A stretch of DNA of 64,000 nt from Pararge aegeria (lineage: Eukaryota; Arthropoda; Insecta; Lepidoptera; Nymphalidae). Location: positions 15,704,001-15,768,000 of the forward strand of contig NC_053199.1 of the NCBI RefSeq assembly GCF_905163445.1, in the 5' to 3' direction. How positions within the stretch are numbered: the stretch's first letter is position 1; every line of letters starts with the position of its first letter. The notes under the pieces were generated by a model. It saw only the letters and a program-made list of their open reading frames with translations. It did no database searches and was not told where the DNA came from. Made by a program: the position numbers and the translations under genes. Of the stretch, positions 60,793 to 64,000 are shown one piece after another.

Positions 60793-62535
60793 AAGTTGCA
60801 GGCATAGCTCAACACAAGTGGATTCTACACTATAGGGTACGCAGATGACATTGCTATTCTCATCAGCGGTAAACTAGAATACACGCTATGCGAAATCATG
60901 CAAAGAGCTTTACGACTAATTGAAAGGTGGTGTAAGGAAAACGATCTTTCAGTAAACCCTAAGAAAACACAGCTGGTTCTCTTCACTAACAAAAGGAAAC
61001 CGGATATACCAAAATTACCCACCCTGTTCAATACGAGCCTCACCCTGTCTAATGAAGTAAAATACCTAGGAGTCACCTTGGACAGCAAGCTCAGTTGGAA
61101 AAGGCACATAGAAGACAAAACAAACAAAGCAACTATTATATTACACCAATGTAAACGCATGCTAGGTAAAACCTGGGGACTAAAACCTAAAATAATGAAT
61201 TGGCTGTACCTAGCAGTAGTAAGGAGTACTCTGGCATATGCTGCACTCATATGGTGGCCAAGAACAGAACTCATAACTACCCAGCAAGAACTACAAAAAT
61301 TTCAACGACAAGCGTGCCTAGCCATCACTGGCGGCATGAGCACGACACCAACAACAGCGCTTGAAACCATACTGGGCATCCCGCCGCTCCACCTATATAT
61401 CAAAAAAGAGGCTACACTTGCAGCCCTGAGACTCAGAACCTCAGGACTCTGGAAGAACACCAACACAGCACACACCAAAATCCTGGAAGAGGCGTACAAA
61501 AGGCAACCACAACTAGAGTGGAAATGCGACAGAACTAGTAAACGCTACATATTAGATAGGCAATACAAAATAAACCTAGAAAAAGAACAAAGCAGCAAAA
61601 CAGAACAAAACACCATCGAAGTATACACGGACGGTTCCAAAAGCAAAACAGGCACAGGATCCGGTATAGTATGCCCGGAGCTAAACATGAGTATCAGCTA
61701 CCCACTTGGTAAGAACAATTCTGTCTTCCAAGCAGAATGCGTCGGCATCACTACTGCAGCCATAGCGATGACAAACAGGAAGGTAATGAACAATAAAATA
61801 ATCATAAACTCTGACAGCCAAACGGTTCTCCGTTCCCTGGCCAGCAGCAGCACAACCTCTAATCTCATATACGACTGCCACAACGCCCTGGAAACACTCG
61901 CTGCCTATAATGACATCACCCTGAGGTGGGTCAAAGGGCATGACGGGAACCCAGACAACGAAGCGGCAGACTCACTAGCTCGCCAAGCCACAACACTGAA
62001 GGTAGTAGGACCAGAACCGATCGTACCGATTCCGTTCAGTGATTACAAAACATGGCTACATGAACAAACACAAAGGGAGCATTCCCAACTTTGGGCCAAT
62101 GCAAAAGATTGTAAACAAACCAAAATAGCTTTCCCTAACCTAAACCAACAACTAACTAACAAACTACTCCGCCTGGATAGAAGCAAACTTAGGACGGTGG
62201 TGGGAATCATAACAGGACATAGCTCCTTAAACAGACATCTTTCCATTATAGGTGTCACCGACAGCCCTCTTTGCAGAGCATGCATGGAGAAGAATGAAAC
62301 ACCTACGCACGTGATACTGGAGTGCACGGGCGTGACAGAGCAACGCGAGATCTACCTGGGATCACCAGCCACTTTCCCAGAAGTCCTCAGCAACCTGGGC
62401 GGCATGCTGGGATTCTGGAACGAGCTTGGATGGCTGGAGTAGCGAGCAACACTGGGAAATTTCACGTACAACAAGCGAAGCGCTTACGTGCGGAAACTGC
62501 CCAGAAGAAGAAGAAGAAGAAGAAGTTGCAGGCAT
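60793..62535 (+). mobile_element. LINE-1 insertion with 13-bp target site duplication
   Basis: AAGTTGCAGGCAT stands at 60793-60805 and again at 62523-62535, immediately after a (GAA)n tail at 62503-62525. The leading AAG may be shared with the tail, so the certain duplication is 10-13 bases. Between them is a 5'-truncated non-LTR element that begins inside the reverse transcriptase. It landed about 10-15 bases upstream of a SINE-A. Perfect duplication and an unbroken frame point to a recent event. Confidence 0.9.
60808..62442 (+). CDS. non-LTR retrotransposon polyprotein, C-terminal part: RT end, RNase H, zinc knuckle
   Basis: The frame is open from the insertion point (LNTSGFYTIGYADDIAIL), so the true start is missing; numbering below is from the Met at 60898. 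GYADD at 60835 is the RT active-site box. SVNPKKTQLVLF and VKYLGVTLDSKLSW are RT motifs that follow it. An RNase H domain occupies ~240-370 with the four acidic residues D245 (YTDGS), E280 (QAECVG), D306 (NSDSQ) and D353 (GNPDNEAAD), so it looks catalytically complete. The C-terminus has a Cx2Cx8Hx4C knuckle (CRACMEKNETPTHVILEC). The RT plus RNase H plus CCHC layout fits the I/R1/LOA/Jockey-type LINEs; the clade is not decided. Missing: ORF1, endonuclease and most of RT, so it cannot retrotranspose. The 149-codon reverse ORF over it is a shadow. Confidence 0.9.
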   Translation, partial: LNTSGFYTIGYADDIAILISGKLEYTLCEIMQRALRLIERWCKENDLSVNPKKTQLVLFTNKRKPDIPKLPTLFNTSLTLSNEVKYLGVTLDSKLSWKRHIEDKTNKATIILHQCKRMLGKTWGLKPKIMNWLYLAVVRSTLAYAALIWWPRTELITTQQELQKFQRQACLAITGGMSTTPTTALETILGIPPLHLYIKKEATLAALRLRTSGLWKNTNTAHTKILEEAYKRQPQLEWKCDRTSKRYILDRQYKINLEKEQSSKTEQNTIEVYTDGSKSKTGTGSGIVCPELNMSISYPLGKNNSVFQAECVGITTAAIAMTNRKVMNNKIIINSDSQTVLRSLASSSTTSNLIYDCHNALETLAAYNDITLRWVKGHDGNPDNEAADSLARQATTLKVVGPEPIVPIPFSDYKTWLHEQTQREHSQLWANAKDCKQTKIAFPNLNQQLTNKLLRLDRSKLRTVVGIITGHSSLNRHLSIIGVTDSPLCRACMEKNETPTHVILECTGVTEQREIYLGSPATFPEVLSNLGGMLGFWNELGWLE

Positions 62536-62544
62536 CTTGACTTC

Positions 62545-62790
62545 ATTTGACGGCAGCTACCCTGCTTTCTGAGTCAAGGCTTTGGGTTCGATTCCCACAA
62601 CTGGAAAATGTTTGCGTGATGAGCATGCATGCATGTTTTTCAGTGCCTGGGTGTTTATTTGTATATTATAAGTATTTAAGTATACTATTCATAAAAATAT
62701 TCATCAGTCATCTTAGTAGCCATAACACAAGCTACGCTTACTTTGGGGCTAGATAGCGATGTGTGTATTGTCATACTATATTTATTTATT
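62545..62790 (+). mobile_element. SINE-A
   Basis: Worn head TGACGGCAGCTACCCTGCTT-TCTGAG, B box GGTTCGATTCC at 62585, GTGATGAGCATGCATGCATG (a CATG expansion), TTCAGTGCCTGGGTG, ATTCATCAGTCATCTTAGTA, AGCTACGCTTACTTTGGGGC and a TACTATATTTATTTATTTG tail. Confidence 0.9.
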
Positions 62791-62849
62791 TGTCTGTCAA
62801 GAGCTTCACCAAAGGTCACATTTTCACCTACCTATATAAACTTCGAGTA

Positions 62850-63005
62850 TAATGAAAATACACTTTATTGTACAACTAAAATAATTAAATTATAAACAAA
62901 AAAACACAAAATATAACATTCAGGTACAATGGGCGGCCTTATCGCTAAAAAGCGATCTCTGCCAGGCAACCCGACAAAGGAAAGGGAAAAAAACTTTAGG
63001 GTTAG
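62850..63005 (-). mobile_element. LINE-4 3' UTR
   Basis: AAAATACACTTTATTGTACA, GGGCGGCCTTATCGCTAAAA-AGCG and TCTCTGCCAGGCAACCCGAC. Confidence 0.75.
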
Positions 63006-63724
63006 GTTGTACCCAAGAAGAAGTTACCAAATTAAAAAATATATATCAATCATTACATCATACACAGTATAGTATATGCCATATTTCAAAGAAGCAAAAA
63101 AAAACAAATTTGTATAATAGAGGTCAGTGTATGATGTACATATTCCATTGTTTATAAATGACGGTGGAGATGACAGATCTGCCATACGCAATGTTGCAGC
63201 AATGGTTTATCAGTTACCCAGCAAATAAATATAAATTATAAATAAAGCAACAATAAATATTAAAAGCCGATAGGTAATTATTGACATTAAATCAATGTAA
63301 GCGAAGTGGCTGACAAGTGGAAACACCGTCCATAATGTTTCCTTGTTCGGCCAATGAATAAAGATGTTTTATTAATAAACTAATAGTGAAATAAACTACT
63401 GGAATTATGGCCGGATTAATATTTATTTATACTTGTTTTGAATGTTGGAAATTGTAGCGATGGTGAAATAGGCTAATGCACAAATCTTAAATTCAACTAA
63501 ATTGACATCTTGAAGTTACTTTACGCAGATATTATGTCTTGTGTACACGTGAATTAGCATTACGATTCTGAATTCTTTAAATCGATAAAACTCTTAAAAA
63601 GATCAACACCTAATTATTATAGGCGCTTTAAAGTGATCCTTCTTTCTCTTTCCTTACTGTTTTGACCAGCGAACCTGGTTTTAACCATTAATAACTTTAA
63701 CGTACTCGTGCGGATATCCCCATC
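63006..63724. other. no gene; AT-rich low-copy-looking DNA
   Basis: 63230-63480 is dense in ATAAA/TTTAT, TAATTATTGAC and ATCAAT words and contains no block shared with the repeats. It is a candidate for conserved non-coding DNA, unproven. Confidence 0.3.
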
Positions 63725-64000
63725 CCTATCGCTACCTATCCTATCCTATCCTACTTCCTACTAATATTATAAATGTCAATGTAAGTTTGTTTCTTACGCT
63801 TTCACGCAATAACTATTTAACCGATCCTCATGAAACTTTATACACATATTCTTGGAAATGCTAGAAGTAATATAGGATACTTTTTATCCTGACATTGCTC
63901 GCACTGCTCGGTTCCTTTGGGAAAGGGGATGAAAGTGTTTGACGATTAAAATATTTTTTTGTACTATAGAGGTTATAATATGGGTTTATTTTTGCCCAAA
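63725..64000 (-). mobile_element. TAGR repeat, long subfamily, cut by the window edge
   Basis: Reversed copy: (CCTAT)n tail, ACTAATATTATAAATGTCAA, CCGATCCTCATGAAACTTTA, TAATATAGGATACTTTTTAT and TATAGAGGTTATAATATGGG. It continues beyond the right edge. Confidence 0.8.

Noticed and set aside
60825..61274. 149-codon reverse ORF
   Set aside because: It lies antisense to the RT/RNase H frame of the LINE at 60808-62442 and has no motif of its own.
1..64000. CRISPR arrays, prophage, operons, ribosome binding sites
   Set aside because: No regularly spaced repeats and no bacterial-type gene organisation. All evidence points to an insect nuclear genome.

Overview
The window looks like insect, most likely lepidopteran (butterfly or moth), nuclear DNA. 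It is AT-rich, has no long host ORF and no operon-like layout. It is packed with short interspersed repeats of the kinds typical of Lepidoptera: tRNA-derived SINEs with A/B boxes, several non-LTR (LINE) 3' ends with AATAAA-type tails, RTE-like C-terminal fragments, Tc1/mariner (pogo) and hAT-type DNA transposons, MITEs and foldback elements. I infer this from recognised motifs and repeat architecture, not from a database search; genus and species cannot be given. No host protein-coding exon, tRNA, rRNA, miRNA or CRISPR array could be supported. The window is best read as intergenic or intronic DNA.

Layout. 1-0.44 kb: two head-to-tail 3' ends of a LINE with (GAA)n tails. 0.44-20 kb: scattered SINEs, LINE 3' ends (here LINE-2, LINE-3), an RTE remnant at 5.6 kb, MITEs, a small hAT-type MITE with perfect 8-bp target duplications at 12.6 kb, and isolated perfect hairpins at 4.5 and 11.2 kb. 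20-34 kb: SINE clusters, a 61-bp perfect inverted repeat built from two LINE-2 tails at 27.9-28.3 kb, more LINE ends, and a 122-bp tandem repeat at 33.2 kb. 34-48 kb: two opposed copies of one repeat at 34.4 and 35.0 kb, a foldback element with 127-bp perfect arms at 39.2-39.5 kb, a second hAT-type MITE at 45.7 kb nested in another repeat, and a decayed LINE coding end at 47.1-47.6 kb. 48-54.5 kb: sparse, with about 2.9 kb of mostly low-copy-looking DNA at 51.7-54.5 kb. 54.9-57.2 kb: a pogo-like DNA transposon. 60.8-62.5 kb: a 5'-truncated but open LINE with RT tail, RNase H and zinc knuckle, flanked by a 13-bp target duplication. 62.5-64 kb: SINE, LINE and other repeat ends running off the window.

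The most notable object is the 2.3-kb pogo-like element. It keeps 24-bp terminal inverted repeats with one mismatch, TA target duplications, a broken N-terminal helix-turn-helix fragment, and an intact 225-codon ORF ending in a PHD-type C4HC3 zinc finger. It has lost the DDE catalytic domain. Nine copies of a 15-bp motif (GGGGYNRNWWGTTCC) crowd its two ends.

Repeat family names (LINE-1 to LINE-6, SINE-A to SINE-C, K, M, R, S, G, TAGR) are local labels used only to tie copies together here. Repeat boundaries are by eye and mostly good to about 10-20 bases.
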